Of a stretch of DNA of 64,000 nt, positions 44,145 through 54,634 are shown piece by piece. The stretch is from JASHPR01 sp963842355 (GTDB lineage Bacteria > Actinomycetota > Actinomycetes > Streptosporangiales > Streptosporangiaceae). The notes under the pieces were generated by a model. That model was not told the DNA's origin and searched no databases. It worked only from the letters and a program-made list of their open reading frames with translations. The DNA is taken from the NCBI GenBank assembly GCA_963842355.1, contig CAWJGC010000016.1:1-64000 (forward strand), written 5' to 3'. Within the stretch, counting starts at the first letter, position 1. The number at the start of each line of letters is the position of its first letter. The position numbers and the translations under genes were made by a program.

Positions 44145-45587
44145 TCAGTCACCGAGCTCACGTCGGCGGCGGGCGACGTAATCGGCCAGCTCCTCGCGTA
44201 CCGCGTCGTCCATCGGCGGCGGCTCGTAGCCGACCAGTTGCTGCTGCCAGATGGCCGCCGCCCGGGCCGCCGCGTCCTGGGCGCCCTTCTTGCTCCACCG
44301 CTCGAAGTTCTGCGACGAGGAAAGCAGCGGCCGGTAGAAGCACTCCCGGAACCGCTCCAACGTGTGGGCGGCTCCGAGGAAGTGACCGCCATGGCCGACC
44401 TCCTGGTGGGCGGAGAAGGCGAGCGACTCCTCGTCGATCTGCAGCGGCTTGAACGTCTCCAGCAGCATCCGCAGGATCTCGATATCGACGACGTATTTCT
44501 CGAAGCATGACACCAGGCCGGACTCCAGCCAGCCTGCCGCGTGCATGACGACGTTCGCGCCGGACAGGAACGCGGGCATCATCGTCATCAGCGACTCGTA
44601 CGCGGCCTGAGCGTCCACCGTCTGGCTGGCGGTGAGGCCGCCGCCGCCGCTGCGCCAGGGCAGGCCCAGCTGGCGGGCAATCTGCCCGCCGCAGAACAGT
44701 CCGATGGCCGACTCGGGCGTGCCGAACATCGGTGAGCCGGACTGCATGTCGATGTTGGAGAGAAACGAGCCGAGCACAGCCGGGCAGCCCGGGCGCACCA
44801 GCTGAACCAGTGCCACCCCGGCCAGCGCCTCGGCGGTCTGCTGCACGAGCGCCGCGGGCGCGCTCACCGGCGACATGGCGCCCATCAGCAGGAACGGTGT
44901 GACGATGACCGGCTGGTTGGCCCGGGAGTACTCGAGCATGGCGGCGAGCATGCGCTCGTCGAACCGCAGCGGCGAGTTGACGTTGATGATCGAGAGCATG
45001 ACGGGACGCTGCTCGATCTCGGCCCGCCCGCCGAAGAGGATGTCGGCCATCGCCAGCGTGTCCAGTGCGTTGGGCCCTGAGGTGACCGAGCCCATGAACG
45101 GCTTGTCCGACAGGGTCATCAGCGCGAACACCATCTCGAGATGGCGGGAGTCCAGCGGGCGGTCGTTCGGCTCGACCACGGTCCCGCCCGCCATGTCGAT
45201 CTGCGGGAAGGCCTGGCTGAGCTTGACCAGCCGCTCGTAGTCGTGCATGGTCGCCTCGCGGCGCTCGCCGCCCTCGCGGGCGAATGGGCAGCCGTAGACC
45301 GGCAGGAACGCCATGTGCCGACCCCCGATGTGCACGTTGTGCGCGGCCGACCGGGCCCGTAGATCGAACTCTCGGGGGGCAAGAGCAACCTGTTCCAGGA
45401 CGAATTCCGGGTCCAGCCTGACGACGCTGCCTTCGACCGTCTGCCCCGCGCTCCGGAACAGCGCCAGGGCCTCGTCGTGATCGAACTCGATGCCGATCTC
45501 GGTGACGATCCGCTTCCACCCCCGGTCGAGGATCTCCATCGCCTCCTCGGAGAGGATCTCGTAGCGGGGCATCTGGTTGACGAACAT
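44145..45587 (-). CDS. MttB-family (trimethylamine/betaine) methyltransferase, non-pyrrolysine
   Basis: Protein of 480 residues of the MttB superfamily, which moves a methyl group from a quaternary or tertiary amine to a corrinoid protein. Family features are MPRYEILSEEAMEILDRGWKRIVTEIGIEFDHDEAL (key parts), LPVYGCPFA, GSVTSGPNALD, VQLVRPGCPAVLGSFLSNIDMQSGSPMFGTPE and FSAHQEVGHGGHFLGAAHT. There is no internal TAG, so it lacks the pyrrolysine of true MttB and belongs with MtgB/MtpB-like enzymes acting on betaines. The ATG at 45587 follows GAGGAGG; the open upstream extension is not family-like. No corrinoid protein or activase gene is in the window. Confidence 0.88.
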   Translation of the reverse strand: MFVNQMPRYEILSEEAMEILDRGWKRIVTEIGIEFDHDEALALFRSAGQTVEGSVVRLDPEFVLEQVALAPREFDLRARSAAHNVHIGGRHMAFLPVYGCPFAREGGERREATMHDYERLVKLSQAFPQIDMAGGTVVEPNDRPLDSRHLEMVFALMTLSDKPFMGSVTSGPNALDTLAMADILFGGRAEIEQRPVMLSIINVNSPLRFDERMLAAMLEYSRANQPVIVTPFLLMGAMSPVSAPAALVQQTAEALAGVALVQLVRPGCPAVLGSFLSNIDMQSGSPMFGTPESAIGLFCGGQIARQLGLPWRSGGGGLTASQTVDAQAAYESLMTMMPAFLSGANVVMHAAGWLESGLVSCFEKYVVDIEILRMLLETFKPLQIDEESLAFSAHQEVGHGGHFLGAAHTLERFRECFYRPLLSSSQNFERWSKKGAQDAAARAAAIWQQQLVGYEPPPMDDAVREELADYVARRRRELGD

Positions 45588-45646
45588 CGCATCCTCCTCG
45601 CAGGTCCCGGGCGCTGCCTTGGCCGGACGCGGCCCGGCGCGCCTCG

Positions 45647-47779
45647 TCAGCCGCTGTCGCGCGGGATCGAGCGGCTCCAGGTCTTGGCGAAGACCCGGGC
45701 CTCGCCCTCGTAGGCGTCGGCCGCGTTGGTCACGTGGAACTGCTCGCGAGTGGCGGTCAGCGTGCTCCGGGTCTCGACCCGGGTCGCCCATTCCCCCCGC
45801 GAGATCGAGATCTGCCGCTCCGAGACGACGAGCGCGGACAGCGGATCTCCGTCGGTGATCTCGTAGACGTCCCGGCCGTGCTCGGAGTACTCGAGCCCGG
45901 AGTCCAGCAGCCGGAAGTGCGGGAAGTGCTGCGTTTGGGCGGTGACGCGGGTGAGCCCGCGCTTCGCGTCGCGCCACCAGGTCCGCTCGTGCTGCTCCCC
46001 GGCGCCGAGCATGATGTGGTCCGGCGCCGCCGCCGCCTCAGGAACGAAGAAGTGGCCGGGCAGCGGCGGGTCCAGGATGCCGGGCCGCCGGACCGGCAGC
46101 TTCAGCAGCGACTGCGAGCCCGTCGTCACCGTGAGCGTCGCCGGCTGCGGCGACGGCCATACGATCGGCCAGTACGTGGGCGAGATCGCGACGCGGAGCC
46201 GGTGACCAGCCGGGACGACGTAGGAGATGGCGTTGAGCGTGACCGTGATGGTGTAGGACGCGCCGGGGACAAGCGAGACCGGCGCCTCGTCGCCGCCGCG
46301 ATGAGTCAGGTTGCGAATGCCCCGTGTGATGAGGGTGGAGGCGCCGTCCGGCCACACCTCACACAGCCGGACGGCCACCAGTGCCTGCGGCACGTCCGAG
46401 CTGAGGCGCAGGCGGACCCGAGGGAAGCCGAGGATCTCGGCCGGCTCGCCGAGCGGCGCGGACGTGAACGTAAGCGACCGTCCGTCGTCACCACCCTGGT
46501 CGGCCGCGTAGTCGAGCGGCCCGCCCCAGCCGCACCAAGGTCCGGGGTCGGCGGCGACGGACTCGCTGCCCCGCACTTGCAGCCGCTGCTCCGCCGCGTG
46601 CCCATCCTGCGGCCGCTCGGCCCCGTGCCCGGCCCGAGGCCGCTCAGCCGCTCCGGGACCTTCCTGCAGCTGCCCGGGCGCGAGCAGGGCGTAGGCCCGC
46701 TGGGAGACGTTCGGGCTGGGCCAGCCAGGCTCGGCGATCCAGCGGCCGTCCCGCACCGGAACGAACGGCTGCGGCCGGACCGCCTCCTGCGCGTAGACGC
46801 GCAGCTTGGGCTCGGACATGATCCCGTTGTCGACACCTTTCAGCCAGTAATCCCACCATCGCACTGCCTCCTGCAGGAAGCCGATGGCCGGGCCCGGCAC
46901 CCCGCGGTGCGGATAGACGTGGCCCCACGGCCCGATCAGCCCCTTGCAGGGCCCCGGGTATCCCTCCAGGAAACGCAGGATGGCGTTCCGGTAACCGTCC
47001 GACCAGCCGCCGACCATGTACACGGCGCAGCCCAGCGCGCCGGCGTCCTCGCAGACCGAGCCCTGCCGCCAGTAGCCGTCCCGCCGCTGGTGCTCGAGCC
47101 AGGTCTCGACGTGCGGCGGCGTCTTCTCCAGCCGCTGCAGCCACCGCTCCCGCCAGCTCGGCCCGACGACCGACGGGTCCGGCGGGCGGGCGTTGTAGGC
47201 GAGCATCGTCGCGCCCCACGCCAGCATGTCGAGGGCCTGCACGCAGCCGCCGATATAGTGCACGTCGTCGGCGTAGCGGTCGTCGGTCGAGGCGACGCTG
47301 ATCACAGCGGCAAGCTCGGGCGGATCGTGCGCGGCGATCTGCAGGCCGTTGAACCCGCCCCAGGATTTCCCGATGATCCCCGCCTTCCCGGTACACCACG
47401 GCTGGGCCGCGAGCCAGCGCAGCACCTCCAAGCCGTCGGATTGCTCCAGCGAAAGGTACTCGTCCTCCAGGATGCCGTCGGAGTCGCCGGATCCCCGCAG
47501 GTCGACGCGGACTGACGCGTACCCGTGTCCGGCGAAGTAGCCGTGGATCGGAGCGTCCCGCAGCGCCGTGGCATCGTTCTTCCGGTACGGGATGTACTCG
47601 AGAACGGCAGGCACCGGATCGCGTTCGGCGTCCTCCGGGAGCCAGATCCGGGCAGCCAGCCGGCTGCCATCCGAGATCGGGATCCACGCGTGCTCGATGA
47701 GCCGGACCCGGCACGGCAGGTCGCGCCTGACCTGAGCAACGGGCTCGACGCCAGCGGCGGGCGGGCGAGCGGCGGTCAC
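45647..47779 (-). CDS. CocE/NonD-type X-Pro dipeptidyl-peptidase-like hydrolase 1
   Basis: Serine hydrolase of about 710 residues of the S15 CocE/NonD group (cocaine esterase, glutaryl acylase, X-Pro peptidase). The alpha/beta domain starts at HAWIPISDGSRLAARIWLP. The nucleophile Ser is in IIGKSWGGFNGLQ. Asp is in VGGWSDGYRN and His in GPWGHVYPHRG. The C-terminal jelly-roll domain (about 430-700) has PRVRLRLSSDVPQALVAVRLCEVWPDG and PAGHRLRVAISPTYWPIVWPSP. Near residues 385-410 a low-complexity Arg/Glu/Pro stretch is inserted. The GTG at 47779 is 7 bases after the sister gene stop. No signal peptide, so cytosolic. Confidence 0.88.
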   Translation of the reverse strand: MTAARPPAAGVEPVAQVRRDLPCRVRLIEHAWIPISDGSRLAARIWLPEDAERDPVPAVLEYIPYRKNDATALRDAPIHGYFAGHGYASVRVDLRGSGDSDGILEDEYLSLEQSDGLEVLRWLAAQPWCTGKAGIIGKSWGGFNGLQIAAHDPPELAAVISVASTDDRYADDVHYIGGCVQALDMLAWGATMLAYNARPPDPSVVGPSWRERWLQRLEKTPPHVETWLEHQRRDGYWRQGSVCEDAGALGCAVYMVGGWSDGYRNAILRFLEGYPGPCKGLIGPWGHVYPHRGVPGPAIGFLQEAVRWWDYWLKGVDNGIMSEPKLRVYAQEAVRPQPFVPVRDGRWIAEPGWPSPNVSQRAYALLAPGQLQEGPGAAERPRAGHGAERPQDGHAAEQRLQVRGSESVAADPGPWCGWGGPLDYAADQGGDDGRSLTFTSAPLGEPAEILGFPRVRLRLSSDVPQALVAVRLCEVWPDGASTLITRGIRNLTHRGGDEAPVSLVPGASYTITVTLNAISYVVPAGHRLRVAISPTYWPIVWPSPQPATLTVTTGSQSLLKLPVRRPGILDPPLPGHFFVPEAAAAPDHIMLGAGEQHERTWWRDAKRGLTRVTAQTQHFPHFRLLDSGLEYSEHGRDVYEITDGDPLSALVVSERQISISRGEWATRVETRSTLTATREQFHVTNAADAYEGEARVFAKTWSRSIPRDSG

Positions 47780-47786
47780 GTCCGGC

Positions 47787-49880
47787 TCACAGCAGCTGGC
47801 GGGATACGGACTCGGTCCACTGGCGCAGGTGGTGCACCAGCCCGTCGACGCTGACGGCAAGGTCGATCGTGACGTGGAAGCGGGTTTCCGAGCCCTGGAC
47901 GTGCACGGATGAGGTGGCCTCGGTGCGCCCGTCCGGCCTGCGGATCACCGTCGTGTGACGGCCCCGGGCCTCCGCTGCGGCGGGGTCATCGGGATCGACG
48001 AACGAGGTCAGCTTGTACTCGCGCGTCACGACCGTCGTGGCATCGATCCGCTCGGTATTTTTTTCGGAAAAATGCACGCGGACCCGCCGCGACAGGGCGT
48101 CGCGGACGACCTCCCAGACCGGGGGGTCGATCCGGTCGGCGTGCCGCGGCAGGACCTCGGGCGAGGGACGGAACGGCGGAGGCGCCGCGCTTCCGGTCGG
48201 CGGCACGACCGGCAGCACGAGGCGGGACGGCCGCCCGGCCCCGCGGTGCACCCGGTTCGTGGCCGGCTGCGGCGTCGGCCAGACGTTCGGCCAGTCGGCG
48301 CTGGCCACCGCGACCCGGACCCGGTGGCCGGGCGCGAAGTGCCAGGCCGTGCAGTCCAGCTCGATGGACAGCTCGTAGACCTCGCCGGGAACCAGCGGCT
48401 CCGGCTCGGTCAGCGACCGGCGCCGGGTGGCGTTCAGCATGCCCTTGGTGACCAGGCACGACGGGCCGTCCGGCGCGACGTCGGACAGGCTCACGGCGAA
48501 GCCGATGACCGTCGCGGTGGAGGAGACGTGCAGCTGGACGCGGGGGCGCCCGAGCACGTGCAGATCGGCGTCGAGCGGGGCGGAGGTGTAGACGAGCGAG
48601 TACACCTCGTCCGCCCGCTGGTCGGCGGGCAGGCCGAACGGCAGGCCGCCCGACCAGAGCCCGGCGGTGACCCCGACTGTCGCCACGTACTCGAACTCGT
48701 CGGCGCCGCTGCTGCCGCCCGCCGCCTCCAGTCGGCCCGCGGCACCCAGGTGCAGGGTCATCTCGCCCGCCCCGGGCGCTGGCCAGCCGGTCTCGGCCCG
48801 CCAGGCCCCGGCCGACTCCAGCCGGCCGGCGTCCGGCCGCTCGTAATCCTGCAGGTAGACGACCACCGGCGGCTCGTCCATGATCCCGGTCGCCCTGCCC
48901 TTGCACCAGTGGTCGAGCCAGCGCACCACCTCGTGCAGGTGGTCGATGCGCGGGCCCGGTACCGCCATGTCGGGGACGGCGTGGTTCCACGGCCCGATCA
49001 GCACCTTGCGCGGGACCCGGAGCGCCTGATACAGCCGGAGCGGCGGGTTCGGGTAGCCGTCGGCCCAACCCCCGATCATGAACACCGGGCAGGCGATCCG
49101 CTCGGCAACGTCCCGGACCGACCCGTGCCGCCAGTACGGCCCGTCGGTCTGGTGCTTCAGCCACTTCAGCAGGTACGGCTCATTGCGCTCCAGGTGCCCG
49201 GCCCAGATCGCGGCCCAGTCGTCCGACCACTCCGGGTACGGCGGCAGCGCATTGTAGGCGATCATGAAGTTGCCGTAGTACGCCACGTCGTAGTAGTGGC
49301 GGAGCAGGCCGCCGCGGTAGTGGCAGTCGTCGGTGTAGCGGTCGTCAGTGAAGTACATCGGGATGATCGACGACAGGTGCGGCGGCTGTAGCGTGGCCAC
49401 CTGCAGCGAGGTGAAGCCGCCGTAGGAGATTCCCATCATGCTGACCTGGCCGTCGCAGAACGGCTGCTTGGCCAGCCATTCGATGGCGTCGTACCCGTCC
49501 TGTTGTTCTTGCGGCAGGTACTCGTCGGTCGCCACGCCGCCGGATGCTCCGGTGCCCCGGATATCGACCCGGGCGACGATGTAGCCGTGTGCCGGGAAGT
49601 AGGAGTAGAAGCGCTGGCCCGGCGGCACCTCGTCCTTCCGGTAGGGGATGTACTCCAGCACCACCGGCAGCGGCTCGGTGCCGTCGCGGTCCGGCACGTA
49701 CAGGTCGGCGCCGAGCTGGACGCCGTCTTGCATCGGGATCTGCACGTTCTTGACCAGTCGCACTCCCGGGGCGTACCTGGAGTACCGGGCGTCGCTGTTC
49801 TCCGGCAACGGCCCGCTGCATGGGGCAGACCTGCAGTTGCCGGCCGCTGGCTGGTTCGTCACGTCGCGGTCGTGTTCCAT
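47787..49880 (-). CDS. CocE/NonD-type X-Pro dipeptidyl-peptidase-like hydrolase 2
   Basis: Paralogous S15-family hydrolase of about 697 residues. The core begins VQIPMQDGVQLGADLYVPDRDG. The nucleophile is in MMGISYGGFTSLQ, Asp in IGGWADGYPNPP and His in GPWNHAVPDMA. The jelly-roll C-terminus has RPRVQLHVSSTATVIGFAVSLSDVAPDG and APGHRVRVAVASADWPNVWPTPQP. The ATG at 49880 lies inside the binding-protein gene; an alternative GTG at 49862 overlaps that stop as GTGA. Similar to hydrolase 1 throughout but well diverged, so the two probably act on different bonds or acyl groups. Cytosolic: substrate would arrive through the Dpp-type importer. Confidence 0.88.
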   Translation of the reverse strand: MEHDRDVTNQPAAGNCRSAPCSGPLPENSDARYSRYAPGVRLVKNVQIPMQDGVQLGADLYVPDRDGTEPLPVVLEYIPYRKDEVPPGQRFYSYFPAHGYIVARVDIRGTGASGGVATDEYLPQEQQDGYDAIEWLAKQPFCDGQVSMMGISYGGFTSLQVATLQPPHLSSIIPMYFTDDRYTDDCHYRGGLLRHYYDVAYYGNFMIAYNALPPYPEWSDDWAAIWAGHLERNEPYLLKWLKHQTDGPYWRHGSVRDVAERIACPVFMIGGWADGYPNPPLRLYQALRVPRKVLIGPWNHAVPDMAVPGPRIDHLHEVVRWLDHWCKGRATGIMDEPPVVVYLQDYERPDAGRLESAGAWRAETGWPAPGAGEMTLHLGAAGRLEAAGGSSGADEFEYVATVGVTAGLWSGGLPFGLPADQRADEVYSLVYTSAPLDADLHVLGRPRVQLHVSSTATVIGFAVSLSDVAPDGPSCLVTKGMLNATRRRSLTEPEPLVPGEVYELSIELDCTAWHFAPGHRVRVAVASADWPNVWPTPQPATNRVHRGAGRPSRLVLPVVPPTGSAAPPPFRPSPEVLPRHADRIDPPVWEVVRDALSRRVRVHFSEKNTERIDATTVVTREYKLTSFVDPDDPAAAEARGRHTTVIRRPDGRTEATSSVHVQGSETRFHVTIDLAVSVDGLVHHLRQWTESVSRQLL

Positions 49881-51520
49881 AGGTAGGGGTATCCGTCCGG
49901 CCGCAGCGAGGGCCGGACCCAGGGCTGGGTGACGAAGTACCAGGTGGGATAGGCGACCCAGACGATGTTGGACTGGGCATCCCACAGCTTCGCCGCCTGG
50001 ATATAGAGCTGGTCGCGCTTGGCGACGTCGTAGGTCCGCAGCGCCTGGTCGAGCAGCGAGTTGAACGTCGGGTTGCACCAGTCGGACCAGTTCCACGCGC
50101 CGATCTGGGCGCAGGTGAACCAGATGAACGACCAGTACGGGTCGGGCTCGGTGACGTAGATCGAGTACACGAGCTGCCGGTGCGGGCCGCCGCCGCCGTT
50201 ACCGGGGATGGCGTCGAAGGTGGCCGGATCCTCCGGCTGGATGGTGACCTTGATGCCGATCTGCGCCAGGTTGGCCGCGATCACCTGCGCAGCAGACTCA
50301 TCGGCCTGGTCGTCGGTCACCGTCAGCGTCAGCGTCACGTTCTTCTCGCCGCTCTTGGCGAGGTACTGCCTGGCAAGCGCCAGGTCCTGGTTGTAACGCG
50401 GGGCGCCGGCCCAGTACCCGATCCCCATCGACGGCGGGATGATCCCGTAGGCCCGCGCGTACTTGCCGTCGTAGGCGGCCTTGATGATGCCGGGGACGTC
50501 GATCGCGGCTCGGATCGCGCGGCGCAGGTTCAGGTTCGGGACGTTCTTCTGGCTGATGGACAGGAACAGGTAGTCGAGCGTCGGCTTGCTGTACACCCGC
50601 AGGTTGCTGGCCGACTGCGCCTGGCCGATCAGCGCCGGGGGCAAGTAGCCGAACGCGACAGATCCCGTGTCGATCGCCTCGAAGGCGGTGTCGTCACTGT
50701 CGATGACCTGGGTCTCGATCGTGGTCCACGGAGCCTTCGCGGCGAAGGCCGAGTCCGCCCCGCTGTAACGGTCGAAGCGCTGCAGCACGGTGTGCTGCTT
50801 GGGCACCCAGCTGACGAACTCGTACGGGCCCGATCCGACGGGATTGGTGGAGAAGCTCTTGCCGAGGGCGGTGACCGCCTTCTCCGGGATGACCTTCCCG
50901 CTGCTCGCCGGCAGCGTGCTGTGCATCAGCGGGGCAAACGGCTGCTTCAGGATGATCGTTCCCTCGTACGGCCCGGTCACGTGCACGCTTTCCAGCGCCG
51001 ACCAGTCCCCCGCGTACGGCGAGTTCAGATTCGGCTTGGTCAGCCCGGCGATCCGCTCATAGGAGAACTTGACGTCACTCGCCCTGACCTCGCCGTAACC
51101 TTTCTGCCACTCGACGCCCTTCTTCAGGGTGAAGTGGAAACTCATGCCGTCCGCGGAAGCCTCGAAGGATTCGGCCAGCTGGTTGACGACATCCCAGGTC
51201 CCGGGCCGGAAGGTGACCAGCCCCTCGTAGATGCAGTCGAAGACGATCACATCGTCCTGGGACACCCACGAGGCCGGGTCCATGTCCTGGACGTCGTTCT
51301 CCGGCCGGTAAGTCAGCGTCGTCGTCGGCGGCTTCCCCGTTGAGCTGGGGCCGCTGGACTTGGCCGGCTTCGCGGACGAGCCGCATGCCGACAGCAGCAC
51401 CCCGGCTGCCGAGCCGGACAGGCCGAGCACGCCGGCCCGGCGCAGGAACTGGCGCCGGTCGATCCGGTTGTCGGTGTAATCGGTGACCAGGGACCTGATG
51501 TCCTCAGGGCTAGGCGGCAT
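49859..51520 (-). CDS. ABC transporter family-5 solute-binding lipoprotein
   Basis: Extracellular binding protein of 553 residues for a dipeptide/oligopeptide/nickel-type importer. The N-terminus carries a Tat signal (RRQFLRRAGVLGL, about 22-34) ending in the lipobox LSAC (about 43-46), so it is a Tat-exported lipoprotein. Family-5 motifs include DVQDMDPASWVSQDDVIVFDCIYEGL and VKFSYERIAG, then NLNLRRAIRAAIDVPGI. Ligand is not predictable from sequence; the operon suggests a peptide-like or amine-containing conjugate. The 3' end overlaps the following hydrolase gene. Confidence 0.92.
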   Translation of the reverse strand: MPPSPEDIRSLVTDYTDNRIDRRQFLRRAGVLGLSGSAAGVLLSACGSSAKPAKSSGPSSTGKPPTTTLTYRPENDVQDMDPASWVSQDDVIVFDCIYEGLVTFRPGTWDVVNQLAESFEASADGMSFHFTLKKGVEWQKGYGEVRASDVKFSYERIAGLTKPNLNSPYAGDWSALESVHVTGPYEGTIILKQPFAPLMHSTLPASSGKVIPEKAVTALGKSFSTNPVGSGPYEFVSWVPKQHTVLQRFDRYSGADSAFAAKAPWTTIETQVIDSDDTAFEAIDTGSVAFGYLPPALIGQAQSASNLRVYSKPTLDYLFLSISQKNVPNLNLRRAIRAAIDVPGIIKAAYDGKYARAYGIIPPSMGIGYWAGAPRYNQDLALARQYLAKSGEKNVTLTLTVTDDQADESAAQVIAANLAQIGIKVTIQPEDPATFDAIPGNGGGGPHRQLVYSIYVTEPDPYWSFIWFTCAQIGAWNWSDWCNPTFNSLLDQALRTYDVAKRDQLYIQAAKLWDAQSNIVWVAYPTWYFVTQPWVRPSLRPDGYPYLWNTTAT

Positions 51521-51586
51521 CGGACTTCCTCCTTCGGCTGGGTACGTCCGGGTAGCGGTACTCGGTCAGGCTCGTCGCCTCGGCAG

Positions 51587-52635
51587 TCACGCCGGGCTCC
51601 CCGCGGCCGCGACCTCCCGCCACCGCAGGCACGCCACCGACCGCCCCGGCATGACCTCCTCCAGCGCCGGATCCTCGCTCCGGCACCGCTCCACGGCGAA
51701 CGGGCAGCGCGGGTGGAAGTGGCATCCGGACGGCGGGTTGCGCGGGCTCGGGATCTCTCCGGCGACCGTCGGCTCCCGCGCGCCCCGCCTGGAGCCGATG
51801 TCCGGGATCGAGGCGATCAGCGCCCGGGTGTAGGGATGCAGCGGGGCGTCGTAGACCTGGTCGGCCGACCCGGTCTCGACCACCCGGCCGAGGTACATGA
51901 CGGCGATCCGGTCGGCCAGGTAGCCGACCACGTTGAGGGCGTGCGTGATGACCAGGTAGGTGGTCCGGTGCTCGGCCCGGAGCCCCTGCAGCAGGTTGAG
52001 GATGGCGCTGGCCGCCGAGACGTCGAGGCCGGCGGTCAGCTCGTCGGCCACGATCAGCCGGGGACGCAGCGCCAGCGCGCGGGCGATGCCCACCCGGCGC
52101 GCCTGCCCGCCGGACAGCTCGTGCGGGTAGTAGCCGGCCAGCCGCTCGGGGAGTTCCACCATCCGCAGCAGCTCGGCCACCGGGTACTGCTCGTCCTTGC
52201 CGATCCCATGGATCGCGTAAGGCTCCATCAGCAGGGACGAGACGCGCATCCGCGGGCTGAGGCTGGAATGCGGATCCTGGAAGATCATGACGGCGTCCCG
52301 CCGGAAGCGGCGCATGGCCCGGCGGCGCAGCCTGGTGACGTCGGCGCCAGCGAACAGCACGCGTCCTGCGGTGATCCGGGTGAGCCGGAGGGCGGCGAGG
52401 GCGAGCGTCGTCTTGCCCGACCCGGACTCCCCGACCACGCCGAGGACCTCGGCGTCGGAAACCTCGAGGCTGACGCCGTCGACCGCGCGCACCCCGCTGC
52501 TCCGCCCGGCCAGTCTCGCCAGCCCTCCCCCGGGCGAGAAGACGACGCGCAGGTCCTGGAGGCGGAGCAGCGGACCCGACGGCGCCGGGGGCTTGCCGCC
52601 GGTGAGCGGACGGCCGAGGTCGGGGGCGGGACTCG

Positions 52636-52639
<4 letters not shown>
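51587..52639 (-). CDS. Dpp/Opp-type ABC ATPase (DppF-like)
   Basis: ATPase of 350 residues. Walker A GESGSGKTT, Q-loop IFQDPHSSLSP, signature LSGGQARRVGIARALAL, Walker B LIVADELTAGLD (the usual DEPT is DELT), switch His LVITHALNVV. The C-terminal oligopeptide-transporter extension has HPRCPFAVERCRSEDP, whose cysteines are typical. The ATG at 52639 overlaps the stop of the preceding ATPase as ATGA. In LVITHALN the Asp that usually follows the switch His is Ala, a small deviation. Confidence 0.9.
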
Positions 52640-53693
<1,054 letters not shown>

Positions 53694-53706
<13 letters not shown>

Positions 53707-54623
53707 CTGGACACCCCCCGCAGCCGCGGATCCAGCACGTCCCGCAGCGCCTCGCCGAAGGTGAGGAACCCGATCGTGGCGATGGCCAGCGCGAGCGAGG
53801 CGAAAAGCACGGCCCACGGCGCCTGGTAGATGGAGCTGAAGCCGTCGGCCAGGATCGTGCCCCACGACGGGTTCGGCGGCCGGACGCCGAGGCCGAGGAA
53901 CGACAGTCCCGCCTCTACCGTGATGGCGCTCGGGATGTCCATGGCGAGCAGGATGAACAGCGGGGCGACGATGTTCGGCGTGATGTGCCGGGCCATGATC
54001 CGCAGCCGGCTGGCGCCGATCGCCCGCTCGGCCAGGACGTACTGGTTCTGCTTCACCGAGAGCACCAGCGCCCTGCTGGTCCGGGCGTAGTTCGGCAGGA
54101 ACGCGACCGCGATGACGATGACCAGGTTGCGCAGTGACGACCCGAGCACGGTCAGCAGCACCAGCGCGAGGAGGATCGCGGGGAACGACTGGAAGGTGTC
54201 GGTCAGCAGGACCACCGCGTTGTCCACCAGCCCGCCCAGGTAACCGCCGAGCAGGCCGAGCACGAGGCCGCAGGCAAGCGCGCAGGCCACGGCGGGGACC
54301 GCCACCTCGAGCGCGATCCTCGTGCCGTAGATGAGGCGTGACAGGATGTCCCTGCCCAGCTGGTCGGTGCCGAGCAGGTGGTGCAGCGACGGGCCTTGCA
54401 GCGTGGCGTTGACGTCGATGCTGCTGAACGAGTACGGCGCGAGCTCCGGGCCGAACACGGCGAGCACGATCAGGCCGACCACGATGACGGTGCCGAGGGT
54501 GCCGCCCGGCGCGGTCAGCAGCGACCAGAGGGCACCGCGGGCCCGGCCGCGCCGCGTCGGCCGGACCGGCCCGATGACGTCCAGATCCAGCACGTCGGGA
54601 CGGGCGGCGCCCAGCAGTGCCAT
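53694..54623 (-). CDS. Dpp-type ABC permease (DppC-like)
   Basis: Inner-membrane permease of 309 residues. The N-terminal domain has TM1 (about 41-62) and the family loop LLGTDQLGRDILSRLIYGTRIAL (key GTDxxGRD, about 84-106). Five further helices contain the EAA-type loop RAIGASRLRIMARHITPNI. Ends LDPRLRGV as usual. Starts 11 bases after the DppB-like stop. Confidence 0.92.
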
Positions 54624-54634
54624 CGGAGCTCCTG

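Noticed and set aside
45588..45977. 130-codon N-terminal extension of the MttB-family protein
   Set aside because: It overlaps the upstream hydrolase in another frame, is Arg/Pro-rich, and the ATG at 45587 has a strong ribosome site and matches family length.
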